From: Mahella australiensis 50-1 BON
GTDB lineage: Bacteria; Bacillota; Clostridia; Mahellales; Mahellaceae
Assembly: GCF_000213255.1 (NCBI RefSeq)
Contig: NC_015520.1
Location: 496,001 to 560,000 of the forward strand
Direction: 5' to 3'
DNA length: 64,000 nt
The notes below the pieces were generated by a model. That model was not told where the DNA came from. It was given only the letters and a program-made list of their open reading frames with translations, and made no database searches. Shown in pieces: positions 46,206-54,392 of this stretch; position 1 is the first letter of the stretch; each line of letters opens with the position of its first letter. The position numbers were made by a program, and so were the translations under genes.

Positions 46206-46245
46206 AATAGGGATCCGCAAGGGTGTAGGCCTGCGGGTCCCTATT
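46206..46245. terminator. Bidirectional terminator between Lon-like and peroxiredoxin genes
   Basis: A 14-bp stem (arms 46206-46219 and 46232-46245, one G-T wobble) between convergent genes, flanked by AT-rich sequence on both sides. T-runs are short, so strength is uncertain. Confidence 0.65.
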
Positions 46246-46257
46246 ACTTAATACAAG

Positions 46258-46920
46258 CTATAGCTTTTTATAACAAAGCCACCAATCGTAGCATTCGATT
46301 TCCTTGTTTTTAGCTTTTTCCAATCTTTCTTTTACTGCTTGTTCTGTAGGCGTTATAGGTACTATCACCTTATCGCCTATCAATTCATTATTTGGCCAAT
46401 TTGCAGGCATTGCTACTTTATTGGCATCTCCAACCTGCAAGGCTTTAACCGCTCTTAGTATTTCACTGATATTTCTTCCTATTTCTTGGGGGTAATACAT
46501 CATAAGGCGCAAAATACCTTTATCATCTACTATGAAAACAGCCCTTACGGTATTAGTGCCTTTACTTTCATGGATCATTCCCAACGTTTTAGCTACATTG
46601 CCCAGCTCATCCGCAATTATGGGAAAGGGTATTTTTACGCCCAGATTTTGTTCTATCCATTCGGCCCATTTTATGTGTGAAAATACTTGATCGACAGATA
46701 AACCTATTAGGTCTACATTAAGCTCTTGGAACTTGTCGAAGTTTTTAGCAAAAGAAACAAACTCTGTCGTACACACAGGTGTGAAATCGCCGGGATGGCT
46801 AAACAAGATAAACCACTTACCACTATAATCTTCAGGGAGTTTTTTAACGCCATGAGTAGTTTTTACTTCCATGTGAGGAAACGGTTCTCCTAACAGTGGC
46901 ATAGTATATAGATTCTCCAT
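46258..46920 (-). CDS. Peroxiredoxin, Prx6/archaeal type
   Basis: 220 aa. The peroxidatic cysteine is C50 in [13 protein letters not shown]. Two C-terminal cysteines, C210 and C216 in [11 protein letters not shown], match the C207/C213 pair of archaeal thioredoxin peroxidases, so it can form internal disulfides. It reduces hydrogen peroxide and organic peroxides in the cytoplasm of this presumed anaerobe. AGGAGG precedes the ATG. The promoter carries a Fur/PerR-type box, which fits peroxide control. Confidence 0.95.
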   Translation of the reverse strand: MENLYTMPLLGEPFPHMEVKTTHGVKKLPEDYSGKWFILFSHPGDFTPVCTTEFVSFAKNFDKFQELNVDLIGLSVDQVFSHIKWAEWIEQNLGVKIPFPIIADELGNVAKTLGMIHESKGTNTVRAVFIVDDKGILRLMMYYPQEIGRNISEILRAVKALQVGDANKVAMPANWPNNELIGDKVIVPITPTEQAVKERLEKAKNKEIECYDWWLCYKKL

Positions 46921-46948
46921 AATTCATACCTCCTAAATTATTTGTATT

Positions 46949-46963
46949 TGATAATCATTATTA
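46949..46963. promoter_or_regulatory. Fur/PerR-type operator on the peroxiredoxin promoter
   Basis: TGATAATCATTATTA matches the Bacillus 7-1-7 Fur box TGATAATnATTATCA at 13 of 14 positions and the PerR box TTATAATnATTATAA at 12 of 14. It overlaps the -10 of the minus-strand promoter. Given the target gene, PerR is the likelier regulator. Confidence 0.7.
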
Positions 46964-46987
46964 TATCATATATATTATCAATGTCAA
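46960..46987 (-). promoter_or_regulatory. Promoter of the peroxiredoxin gene
   Basis: Read on the minus strand: TTGACA (46987-46982), 16-nt spacer, TATAAT (46965-46960), both perfect consensus hexamers. The transcript leader is about 30-35 nt. Confidence 0.8.
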
Positions 46988-47013
46988 GTATGTATGTTGT
47001 ATTAAAATTTTAT

Positions 47014-47100
47014 ATTTTATACGAGCATCATTATGATATAATATTTTATACGAGCATCATTATGATATAATATTTTATACGAGCATCATTATGATATAAT
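47014..47100. repeat. Three exact tandem 29-bp repeats
   Basis: Identical units at 47014-47042, 47043-47071 and 47072-47100, with 8 further matching bases to 47108. Each holds the palindrome ATCATTATGAT and ends in TATAAT. They lie between the divergent peroxiredoxin and DUF5685-like genes and could be an iterated protein-binding site or a recent slippage expansion. Confidence 0.9.
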
Positions 47101-47214
47101 ATTTTATATAAGAGACCATATCAATAAGGTGATGTGTGTCTAAGACATGCAAACGCCGGAATATGGCTGAGATGGATAGAATGTTCACAATATTGCAATT
47201 AGGAGGAGACGTAC

Positions 47215-48072
47215 CTGTTCGGTTATATAAAGCCCGATAAACCGGAGCTTAAGATAAAAGAATATCAGCATTTTCGCTCATATTACTGTGGCTTATGCAA
47301 AGCGCTAGGCAAAAATTTAGGTCAGGTTTCCCGCTTTACCGTAAGCTATGACCTTGCTTTTGCTGCGCTGTTATTTGCTTCGCTGCATGAGGGACGGGAT
47401 GAAATAGCGCCTGAACGATGCATTGTGGATCCGATTCACAAGAAGCCTATAGTTAAAAACAACCGTTTTGTGGATTATACTGCGGACATGAATGTTATAC
47501 TCATGTATCATAAATTGCTTGATGATTGGCATAATGAGCATTCATTACCTGCAAGAACAGTAGCTGTTGTTTTATATCGTAGCTTTAAATCAGTTAAGTC
47601 AAAATATCCGGATAAAAGCTGTTATATCGCAAATAAGCTAACCGAACTGGATGTATTAGAGAAAGCTGGATGTAGTGTCGTCGATGAGGCGGCCGAGCCA
47701 TTTGCTGGCCTTTTAAGAGAAATTTTGACCTATCCATGGAATGACGTGCCGGCCGAACAATGCCGGCATCTACAGGATATGGCCTATGATCTCGGGCGCT
47801 GGATATATATCTTAGATGCTTATGACGATGTGGAAAAGGATGCTTCTTCAGGTAATTATAATCCCTTGCTTCTTCAATTTAATTATGAAGGACGGGATAT
47901 AAAAGAATTTAAAGCAGGCATAAGGGAGTGGGTGGAATTCAATCTGACATATACTTTGAGCAGGGTGGAAGAAAGCTATAGATTGCTGGATATTAAACGA
48001 AATAAAGCCATATTGGATAATTTCATATATCTTGGGTTATATAAATCTATGAGCGAGGTACTGAAAGTTTAA
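47215..48072 (+). CDS. DUF5685-like protein with a CTG start
   Basis: 285 aa if translation starts at CTG 47215. GGAGGAG (47202-47208) sits 6 nt upstream, an in-frame stop lies at 47200-47202, and no ATG, GTG or TTG occurs in frame before GTG 47425. Starting there would remove 70 well-formed residues. The N-terminus then reads (M)FGYIKPDKPELKI with a YYCGLCKALG motif, matching the family as I know it. Soluble and helical, function unknown. A possible metal or prenyl-synthase-like site is suggested by D-rich ILDAYDDVEKD near residue 195. Confidence 0.8.
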   Translation: MFGYIKPDKPELKIKEYQHFRSYYCGLCKALGKNLGQVSRFTVSYDLAFAALLFASLHEGRDEIAPERCIVDPIHKKPIVKNNRFVDYTADMNVILMYHKLLDDWHNEHSLPARTVAVVLYRSFKSVKSKYPDKSCYIANKLTELDVLEKAGCSVVDEAAEPFAGLLREILTYPWNDVPAEQCRHLQDMAYDLGRWIYILDAYDDVEKDASSGNYNPLLLQFNYEGRDIKEFKAGIREWVEFNLTYTLSRVEESYRLLDIKRNKAILDNFIYLGLYKSMSEVLKV

Positions 48073-48087
48073 GCAGGAGGTAAAGAT

Positions 48088-49026
48088 ATGAAGGATAAAG
48101 TGGTAATAGTAGGAACGGGATTTGTCGGAGCAACATCGGCATATGCGCTTATGATGAACGGTGTGGCTGAGGAAATAGTATTGCTTGATGTAAACCGCGA
48201 TAAAGCCGAGGGAGAGGTCATGGATTTAAACCATGGCATACTTTTTGTGCCGCCGGTTCAAATAAGAACGGGGGATTATAGCGACTGTAAGGATGCACGG
48301 CTTATTATAATATCGGCAGGAGCTAATCAAAAACCCGGAGAAAGCAGGATGGACTTGCTCAAAAGGAATGCCTCTATATTTAAGGATATAGTGGCTCAAA
48401 TAAGCAAGTATTTGGGAGAAGCTATAATATTAGTGGTAACTAATCCAGTGGATGTGCTGACGTATTTTACATTGAGAGTTTCTGGGTTACCTTCATCCAG
48501 GGTATTGGGTTCTGGTACTGTGCTCGACAGCTCTCGTTTTCGTTTCCTTTTAAGTCGTCATTGCGGTGTAGATGCACGCAATGTACATGCTTATATAATA
48601 GGAGAGCATGGGGATAGCGAAGTTCCGGTATGGAGCCTGGCTGATATAGCAGGTATGCCGATAGATTCATATTGCCTGCAATGCGGAAGGCGATGCGCTG
48701 GCAGCGAGAAGGAAGCGATATTCAGAGAAGTAAGGGATTCAGCTTATAATATAATATCGAAAAAAGGAGCTACATATTATGCGGTTGGCCTTGCTGTACG
48801 TAGAATAACCGAGGCTATCCTGAGAAATGAGAATTCGGTGCTCACAGTATCTACCCTGGTAGAAGATTATTACGGTATAAAGGATGTTTGCCTAAGTTTA
48901 CCTAATATTGTAAATGAACATGGGGCAGCTAAACTCTTGGAGATCCCGTTGAATGAGCGAGAAATATCATCCTTAAAACAGTCGGCTGAAAAAATAAGGC
49001 AGGCTATCCAGCAGCTCGGGTTATGA
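48088..49026 (+). CDS. ldh: L-lactate dehydrogenase
   Basis: 312 aa with GGAGG upstream. The NAD fold is VIVGTGFVGATSAYAL with D in LLDVNRD. The substrate loop GANQKPGESRMDL has Gln at the specificity position (lactate rather than malate) and Arg for catalysis; the active His is in IIGEHGDSEVPVWS. It reduces pyruvate to L-lactate in fermentation. In this family fructose-1,6-bisphosphate often activates. It follows the DUF5685-like gene by 15 bp and overlaps the next gene by 4 bp. Confidence 0.95.
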   Translation: MKDKVVIVGTGFVGATSAYALMMNGVAEEIVLLDVNRDKAEGEVMDLNHGILFVPPVQIRTGDYSDCKDARLIIISAGANQKPGESRMDLLKRNASIFKDIVAQISKYLGEAIILVVTNPVDVLTYFTLRVSGLPSSRVLGSGTVLDSSRFRFLLSRHCGVDARNVHAYIIGEHGDSEVPVWSLADIAGMPIDSYCLQCGRRCAGSEKEAIFREVRDSAYNIISKKGATYYAVGLAVRRITEAILRNENSVLTVSTLVEDYYGIKDVCLSLPNIVNEHGAAKLLEIPLNEREISSLKQSAEKIRQAIQQLGL

Positions 49027-49550
49027 ACACGCTGAGGATATATAAACGTGCGTATCATCTCATGGATGTGCCGATTGAAGGCGGCGATTGCGGCCGATTA
49101 TGCGGCCGCATTTGCTGTACTGCAAGAGAGGGTTGGGGTATATACCTTTTGCCAGGCGAGAAAAGAATGGTTCATACAAAAATGTTTCATATGAAAAAAC
49201 ACAGGCGAAGGCGATACAACATTCCTCGCGATATACCGTATCTGTATTTTGCATCATGCGATAAAGTATGCGGTAAGGACAGTACGGCACGACGCTACAG
49301 ACCTATACAATGCCGCACATATCCTCTTATGCCGTATATGAGCGGTGGAAGATTAATGCTTATAAAAAATCCCATAGGGCAGTGTCCTTTATCTATAAAG
49401 CAATTGAACAAAGAATTCATAAATCGATGCTTCCGAGCATGGGAGATACTGATAACAATACCTGAGGTTGAACATCTTATAGAACATGACAGCCGGCTTA
49501 TCCGCCAAGGTAAGCCTTTTGCACCTGAGGATTGTCGGCCAGTTCATTAG
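49023..49550 (+). CDS. Cys-rich protein of unknown function (YkgJ-like metal cluster)
   Basis: 175 aa, start coupled to ldh by ATGA. Eight Cys fall in groups: GGDCGRLCGRICC near residues 20-32, SCDKVCGKD near 79, IQCRTYPL near 97 and GQCPL near 120. The CR-x-YP element recalls YkgJ-type proteins that bind zinc or an Fe-S cluster. No membrane segment. The 3' end overlaps convergent livF by 53 bp. Role unknown; a maturation or redox function linked to lactate metabolism is speculation. Confidence 0.7.
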   Translation: MNTLRIYKRAYHLMDVPIEGGDCGRLCGRICCTAREGWGIYLLPGEKRMVHTKMFHMKKHRRRRYNIPRDIPYLYFASCDKVCGKDSTARRYRPIQCRTYPLMPYMSGGRLMLIKNPIGQCPLSIKQLNKEFINRCFRAWEILITIPEVEHLIEHDSRLIRQGKPFAPEDCRPVH

Positions 49551-50211
49551 CCGGACCCTCCAGCGCTATATGCCCGGTTTCCAGCACATATGCGCGGTTG
49601 GCTATCGATAGGGCCATACGCGCATTTTGTTCAACCAGCAGTATTGTAGTGCCCCCGTTGTTTATTTCCTTTATTATCTCGAATATTTCTTTGACCAGTA
49701 TGGGTGCCAACCCCATGGACGGCTCATCCATGAGCAGTAATCTAGGGCGTGCCATAAGTGCCCTGCCTATGGCTAGCATCTGTTGTTCGCCGCCGCTGAG
49801 CGTACCGGCTATCTGGCGCTGGCGCTCTTTCAAACGCGGAAAGCGCCTGTATACGTCTTCTATATCCTGTCTTATGCCATCTTTGTCAGTGCGTTTATAA
49901 GCCCCAAGTTCGAGATTTTCCAATACTGTCATATTGGTGAATATGCGGCGTCCCTCCGGAACCTGGCTTATACCGAGTTTTACTATATCAGGCGGCGAGA
50001 GATGGGTGATGTCATTACCCATAAAGGTTATGCTCCCGTTTTTTGGTCTTATCAAGCCGCATATTGTATTCAATGTGGTGGATTTTCCGGCACCGTTGGC
50101 TCCTATAAGTGAAACTATTTCACCTTCTCTTACGGTAAGCGATATGCCCTGTATAGCATGTATCGCACCATAGAATACATGTATATCGTTTAATTCAAGC
50201 ATAGCAGCCAT
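49498..50211 (-). CDS. livF: Branched-chain amino acid ABC transporter ATPase LivF
   Basis: 237 aa. Walker A GANGAGKST, signature TLSGGEQQMLAIGRAL, Walker B RLLLMDEPSMGLAP. The short form without a C-terminal extension is typical of LivF. GGAGG precedes the ATG. It is the last gene of the livKHMGF operon, reading right to left; its end overlaps the opposite-strand Cys-rich gene. Confidence 0.94.
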   Translation of the reverse strand: MAAMLELNDIHVFYGAIHAIQGISLTVREGEIVSLIGANGAGKSTTLNTICGLIRPKNGSITFMGNDITHLSPPDIVKLGISQVPEGRRIFTNMTVLENLELGAYKRTDKDGIRQDIEDVYRRFPRLKERQRQIAGTLSGGEQQMLAIGRALMARPRLLLMDEPSMGLAPILVKEIFEIIKEINNGGTTILLVEQNARMALSIANRAYVLETGHIALEGPANELADNPQVQKAYLGG

Positions 50212-50213
50212 GT

Positions 50214-50987
50214 TTAATCCTCCCCCAAATAGGCTTTTATAACCTGTGGATTATTTTTTATCTCATCTGGCGTTCCTTCAGCTATCAACTTGCCGTAATC
50301 CAATACATATATGCGTTGGCATATACCCATAACCACCGACATGTCGTGCTCGATAAGCAATATGGTAAGGTTAAACCTATCTTTTATCCACATTATAAGC
50401 TTCATAAGATCAGCGGTTTCCTGTGGATTCATACCGGCAGCCGGTTCATCCAGCAGCAGCAGCTTCGGCTGTAATGCCAGCGCACGTGCTATCTCCAGGC
50501 GGCGCTGTTGGCCATATGGCAGATTTTTAGCTGGTATATCCTTTTTATTAGCCATATCGAATATGTTCAGCAATTCAACAGCTTTGCGCCTTAATTCGGC
50601 CTCGCTTTTCATATAAGAAGGCGTATGGAATATTGCATCCCATAGGCTGTAATCTATATGCACGTGATAAGCCAGCATGACATTATCCAACACCGTCATT
50701 TCCTTGAATAAGCGTATATTTTGGAATGTCCGGGCTATGCCCATACCGGCTATCTCATGCGGGGAGGCCTTAGCCAGGTCTACTTCCACCTCGCCGTGCA
50801 GCTTAAGCTGACCGCCCGACGGTATATATACGCCGGTAATGAGGTTGAATAAAGTAGTTTTTCCTGCCCCGTTAGGCCCTATAAGGCCGACAATTTCGCC
50901 TGGATGAACTTCTATATTTATGTTGGCTATAGCATTCAGCCCGCCAAAATTCTTGCTTACATCATTTGCTGTTAGTAGCGGCGGCAT
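50214..50987 (-). CDS. livG: Branched-chain amino acid ABC transporter ATPase LivG
   Basis: 257 aa from ATG 50987 (GAGGTG 6 nt upstream); an in-frame GTG at 50996 overlaps that site. Walker A GPNGAGKTTL, signature NLPYGQQRRLEIARAL, Walker B KLLLLDEPAAGMNP; the PYGQQ form and AGMNP are LivG hallmarks. It overlaps livM by 26 bp. Confidence 0.94.
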   Translation of the reverse strand: MPPLLTANDVSKNFGGLNAIANINIEVHPGEIVGLIGPNGAGKTTLFNLITGVYIPSGGQLKLHGEVEVDLAKASPHEIAGMGIARTFQNIRLFKEMTVLDNVMLAYHVHIDYSLWDAIFHTPSYMKSEAELRRKAVELLNIFDMANKKDIPAKNLPYGQQRRLEIARALALQPKLLLLDEPAAGMNPQETADLMKLIMWIKDRFNLTILLIEHDMSVVMGICQRIYVLDYGKLIAEGTPDEIKNNPQVIKAYLGED

Positions 50988-51918
50988 CTTTATCACCTCG
51001 TTTCAACAGTTTCCATGATAATTCAGCATTACCCAATAGCCCTTGAGGGCGGTACAACATTATGACCAGCAGCAATAAGGCATATAATATCATGCGCAAG
51101 GTAGGCAAATCCTGCAGTACCATGGATAGCAAAGTCAGCGCGGCAGCACCTACTACCGATCCGGTAATACTGCCAAGGCCGCCGAAAACCACCATGACCA
51201 GTATATCTATGGATTTCATGAAACCAAAAGCGTTTGGCTTAAGGAAATAAAAGTAATTCGCATATAACGAGCCGGCTATTCCGGCGAAAAAGGCTCCTAT
51301 AGTGAAAGCCAGTATTTTATAGTGTGCTATATCTATGCCCATGGATTCGGCTGCTATATCGTCCTCGCGTATAGCTATGCAGGCTCGGCCATATGATGAA
51401 TGAATAAAATTGTATATTATTATGATGGTACCGGCTGTCATGGCGAATATCCAAGGCCAATTGACGTATCTGGGTATATCAGCCAGCCCGCTTGCACCGC
51501 CTATATAATCTATATTCAACGCTATGATCCTTATTATCTCACTCAGGCCGAGAGTGGCTATAGCTAAATAATCGCCCCGTAATCTCAGTGTGGGTATGCC
51601 TACCAACACACCGACTATAGCGGCCGATATAGCCGATGTTGCTATGGCTAGCGGAAATGGCAGATGCAGTTTGAGCGTCATAACCGCCGATACGTACGCA
51701 CCTATGGCCATAAATCCGGCGTGACCCAGCGAGAATTGACCGGTAAAGCCAGTTATGAGGTTTAGGCTGACGGCTAAAATTATGTTTATGCATAGGAGAA
51801 ATAAATTCAACTGCAGGTGCTGATCGATGATATCGAAGGATATCAGCAATTGTATTATAGCATATATGGCGGCCAGCGTTACTATATTGCGTATTAGATT
51901 ACGCCGTTTATCGGCCAT
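50962..51918 (-). CDS. livM: Branched-chain amino acid ABC transporter permease LivM
   Basis: 318 aa with about eight to ten membrane segments. Family motifs include NLITGFTGQFSLGHAGFMAIG and the late VVFGGLGSITGSVVGA loop. It forms the channel with LivH, which ends 3 bp upstream. Confidence 0.94.
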   Translation of the reverse strand: MADKRRNLIRNIVTLAAIYAIIQLLISFDIIDQHLQLNLFLLCINIILAVSLNLITGFTGQFSLGHAGFMAIGAYVSAVMTLKLHLPFPLAIATSAISAAIVGVLVGIPTLRLRGDYLAIATLGLSEIIRIIALNIDYIGGASGLADIPRYVNWPWIFAMTAGTIIIIYNFIHSSYGRACIAIREDDIAAESMGIDIAHYKILAFTIGAFFAGIAGSLYANYFYFLKPNAFGFMKSIDILVMVVFGGLGSITGSVVGAAALTLLSMVLQDLPTLRMILYALLLLVIMLYRPQGLLGNAELSWKLLKRGDKDAAATNSK

Positions 51919-51921
51919 CGC

Positions 51922-52806
51922 TCACACCTTCTCTCTCGTATTTTTACCCAACAAGCCGGATGGCTTAATGAGCAATATTATGATAAGTATAACGAAAGCC
52001 ACGGCATCCCTGTAATTGGAATCTAAATAGCCGCTGACCAACGTTTCTATCATACCCAGCAGCAAACCACCTACCATAGCACCGGGTATACTGCCTATGC
52101 CGCCGAATACCGCTGCTATAAAGGCTTTGAGACCGGGTGTTATACCCATTAGTGGGTCTATCGAATTATAATATATGCCAACCAGTATGCCGGCAGCACC
52201 GGCGAGAGCTGAGCCTATGGCAAAAGTAGCCGATATAGTGGTGTCCACGTTTATACCCATAAGCTGTGCCGCATCTTTATCCATTGAGACTGCGCGCATG
52301 GCCTTGCCTATCTTGGTGCGCTGCACTATGAATTGTAATAATATCATAAGTATTATAGATATAATTAATATATATAATTGCATGCTGCTTATATTGACCT
52401 GACCACTCATGAAGCTGTATTGGCGGTTAGTCAATACAGTAGGGAAACTACGCGTGTCCGGTCCGGCTATATACATTGTGGTATACTCGAGCAGCAGCGA
52501 CACACCTATAGCTGTTATAAGGAGGGCTATCCTCGATGAATTTCTTAAGGGACGGTAGGCTACTTTCTCTATAGCCATGCCGAGTAACGCGCTTATGGCC
52601 ATCGACAATAGCAGAGCCGGGATAAAGCCCAGGCCCAATAGCGCCGTGGCTATAAAACCTATATAGGCGCCTATCATATAGACATCGCCGTGAGCAAAGT
52701 TTATCAGATTTATTATGCCATATACCATTGTATAACCTAATGCCAGCAAGGCGTATATACTGCCCAAGGATATACCGTTTAATAATTGCTGTAAAAGTAC
52801 TGCCAA
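51922..52806 (-). CDS. livH: Branched-chain amino acid ABC transporter permease LivH
   Basis: 294 aa, TTG start at 52806 with GGAGAGGTGA 7 nt upstream. About eight helices; motifs GYTMVYGIINLINFAHGDVY and AVFGGIGSIPGAMVGG are typical of LivH. It follows livK after a short hairpin. Confidence 0.94.
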   Translation of the reverse strand: MAVLLQQLLNGISLGSIYALLALGYTMVYGIINLINFAHGDVYMIGAYIGFIATALLGLGFIPALLLSMAISALLGMAIEKVAYRPLRNSSRIALLITAIGVSLLLEYTTMYIAGPDTRSFPTVLTNRQYSFMSGQVNISSMQLYILIISIILMILLQFIVQRTKIGKAMRAVSMDKDAAQLMGINVDTTISATFAIGSALAGAAGILVGIYYNSIDPLMGITPGLKAFIAAVFGGIGSIPGAMVGGLLLGMIETLVSGYLDSNYRDAVAFVILIIILLIKPSGLLGKNTREKV

Positions 52807-52838
52807 GCCTTTCTCACCTCTCCTATAAATATAAATAC

Positions 52839-52866
52839 TGCCAAACAGGTTAGCCCCCGTTTGGCA
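52839..52866 (-). other. Hairpin between livK and livH
   Basis: An 8-bp perfect stem (TGCCAAAC / GTTTGGCA) with a 12-nt loop. On the minus strand it is followed by GTATTTATATTT, a weak T-rich tail. This position suits partial termination or 3'-end protection that raises binding-protein levels over the membrane genes. Confidence 0.55.
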
Positions 52867-52890
52867 GATATATGAGCCTATGTTCTTGGG

Positions 52891-54057
52891 TTAAGGCTCA
52901 ATTCTGGTAACGAATTCTTGTTTATCGCCTTTCCACTGTACTATTACCACAGATTTGACAGGGTTATGATTCTCGTCTATGGATAAAGTACCGGTTACGG
53001 CCTTAAAATCCTTTGTAGATGCGAGGGCATCCTTTATTTTTACAGGGTCTGTTGAATTGGCGCGTTTTATTGCATCGGCCAGGAAATACATCTCATCGTA
53101 TCCTGATGCATGGAACGCATTGGGATCTTTATTGTATTTGGCATTAAATGCCTTACGGAAGTCTACGACTTTTTGATCGGTATCATCCGCTGAATAGTGG
53201 TTAGTGAAATAAACATCGGTCAAAGCTGCAGCACCAGCTTCTTGAGGGACAACGTTTGAGTCAAATCCATCGCCGCCCAGTATGGGAGCGGTTATACCCA
53301 TTTCTCGAGCCTGCTTTATGATAAGGCCTACTTCGTTATAATAACCGGGAACGTATATTACATCGGCGTTATAACCCTTTAATTTGGTCAGCACGCTGCG
53401 AAAATCCTTGTCCTTGCCCTGATAATATTCTTCAGCCAATATCTGCCCGCCATTTGATGTAAATACATCCTTAAAGCTTGTAGCTAAGCCTTTGCTATAA
53501 TCCGATGTGGTTTCCACATATATGACAGCGGTTTTGGCATTTAGATCGTTCACCGCGAATTTAGCCATGCTGCCGCCCTGAAATGAGTCGTTGAAGCATG
53601 TGCGGAATATATATTCGGCCACGCCATTTTCGGTTACGGTTACGTCGTCGGCTGTGGCCGAGCCGGATATAAGCGGTATTTTATTCTCAGTTACAACCGG
53701 CCTTACAGCTTTGACATTACCGGACGTAGCCGGGCCGAGTATAGCCACTACCTTGTCTTTGGCCAACTTTGTTGCCACATTTGTAGCTTCGGCAGGATCG
53801 GACTTGTTATCCTGTTTGATTAATTCTATTTCTTTGCCCAATACGCCACCGGCCTTGTTTATCTCCTCTACCGCCAATTCGATACCCTCTACCGATGCCT
53901 GGCCGTATTGTGCAAGATCGTTTGACAGCTCGTAGTTAAGGCCCACCTTTATCGTATCGCCTCCCGATGAACCAGTCGTAGATGTATCGGCACCGCACCC
54001 CGCGGCTATGGGGATTAACAGTATTATGGCCATCAATAATATAAATAGCCGTTTCAA
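52891..54057 (-). CDS. livK: Branched-chain amino acid-binding lipoprotein LivK/LivJ
   Basis: 388 aa from TTG 54057, which gives a normal signal peptide ((M)KRLFILLMAIILL) and lipobox PIAAGC. An in-frame ATG at 54087 adds ten residues (MCFRKAWCFI) but has no ribosome site, so the start is uncertain. The body is a type I periplasmic-binding fold: IKVGLNYELSNDLAQYGQAS, VVAILGPATSGN, PLISGSATADD. It captures Leu/Ile/Val or a related amide outside the cell and feeds LivHM. Confidence 0.92.
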   Translation of the reverse strand: MKRLFILLMAIILLIPIAAGCGADTSTTGSSGGDTIKVGLNYELSNDLAQYGQASVEGIELAVEEINKAGGVLGKEIELIKQDNKSDPAEATNVATKLAKDKVVAILGPATSGNVKAVRPVVTENKIPLISGSATADDVTVTENGVAEYIFRTCFNDSFQGGSMAKFAVNDLNAKTAVIYVETTSDYSKGLATSFKDVFTSNGGQILAEEYYQGKDKDFRSVLTKLKGYNADVIYVPGYYNEVGLIIKQAREMGITAPILGGDGFDSNVVPQEAGAAALTDVYFTNHYSADDTDQKVVDFRKAFNAKYNKDPNAFHASGYDEMYFLADAIKRANSTDPVKIKDALASTKDFKAVTGTLSIDENHNPVKSVVIVQWKGDKQEFVTRIEP

Positions 54058-54188
54058 TATGAAACACCATGCCTTTCTAAAACACATTTGTACTTTGCTC
54101 GTGTATAGATATACTATAGCAGTGCGCTAAAGCCTTGTCAAATGGAAATTTGAGAAATGATGATGGGCAGGCGAGCGGCTGGATATGC

Positions 54189-54214
54189 ATAGAGGCGGTA
54201 TATACCGCCTCTAT
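54189..54214. other. Perfect 26-bp palindrome between agrD and liv genes
   Basis: ATAGAGGCGGTAT is followed immediately by its exact reverse complement. As RNA it forms a tight GC-rich stem just after the agrD stop on the minus strand. No T-run follows, so it is a candidate terminator or processing stem for the agr operon. Confidence 0.55.
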
Positions 54215-54225
54215 GTAGGGGACAA

Positions 54226-54363
54226 TTACTTTTCCCTCAACGCCTTGGGCAACTCCGGCTGATACCATGTCCATACACATGCTGATGCCACATTTATGCT
54301 GGCAAATACCGTTAAAGCGGCGGCAGCCAGTGAGAATGCCCATTTCACCATCTTACGCCTCAT
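54226..54363 (-). CDS. agrD: AgrD-like cyclic peptide autoinducer precursor
   Basis: 45 aa with an excellent AAAGGAGGTGA ribosome site. An amphipathic, basic N-terminus (MRRKMVKWAFSLAA) precedes the core SACVWTWYQPELPKAL, the layout of clostridial AgrD: a Cys that closes a thiolactone, then the conserved Y-Q-P-E-L-P tail recognised by AgrB. By analogy with the five-residue clostridial signals, the mature ring may be C-V-W-T-W. It lies 30 bp after agrB in the same direction. The cleavage sites are inferred. Confidence 0.88.
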   Translation of the reverse strand: MRRKMVKWAFSLAAAALTVFASINVASACVWTWYQPELPKALREK

Positions 54364-54392
54364 ATTTCTCACCTCCTTTATCATGATGCGGC

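Noticed and set aside
47014-47108. CRISPR array
   Set aside because: The three 29-bp units are directly adjacent with no spacers and no cas genes are nearby.
47425-48072. DUF5685-like gene starting at GTG 47425
   Set aside because: It lacks a ribosome site and drops the conserved YYCGLCK region encoded upstream in the same frame.
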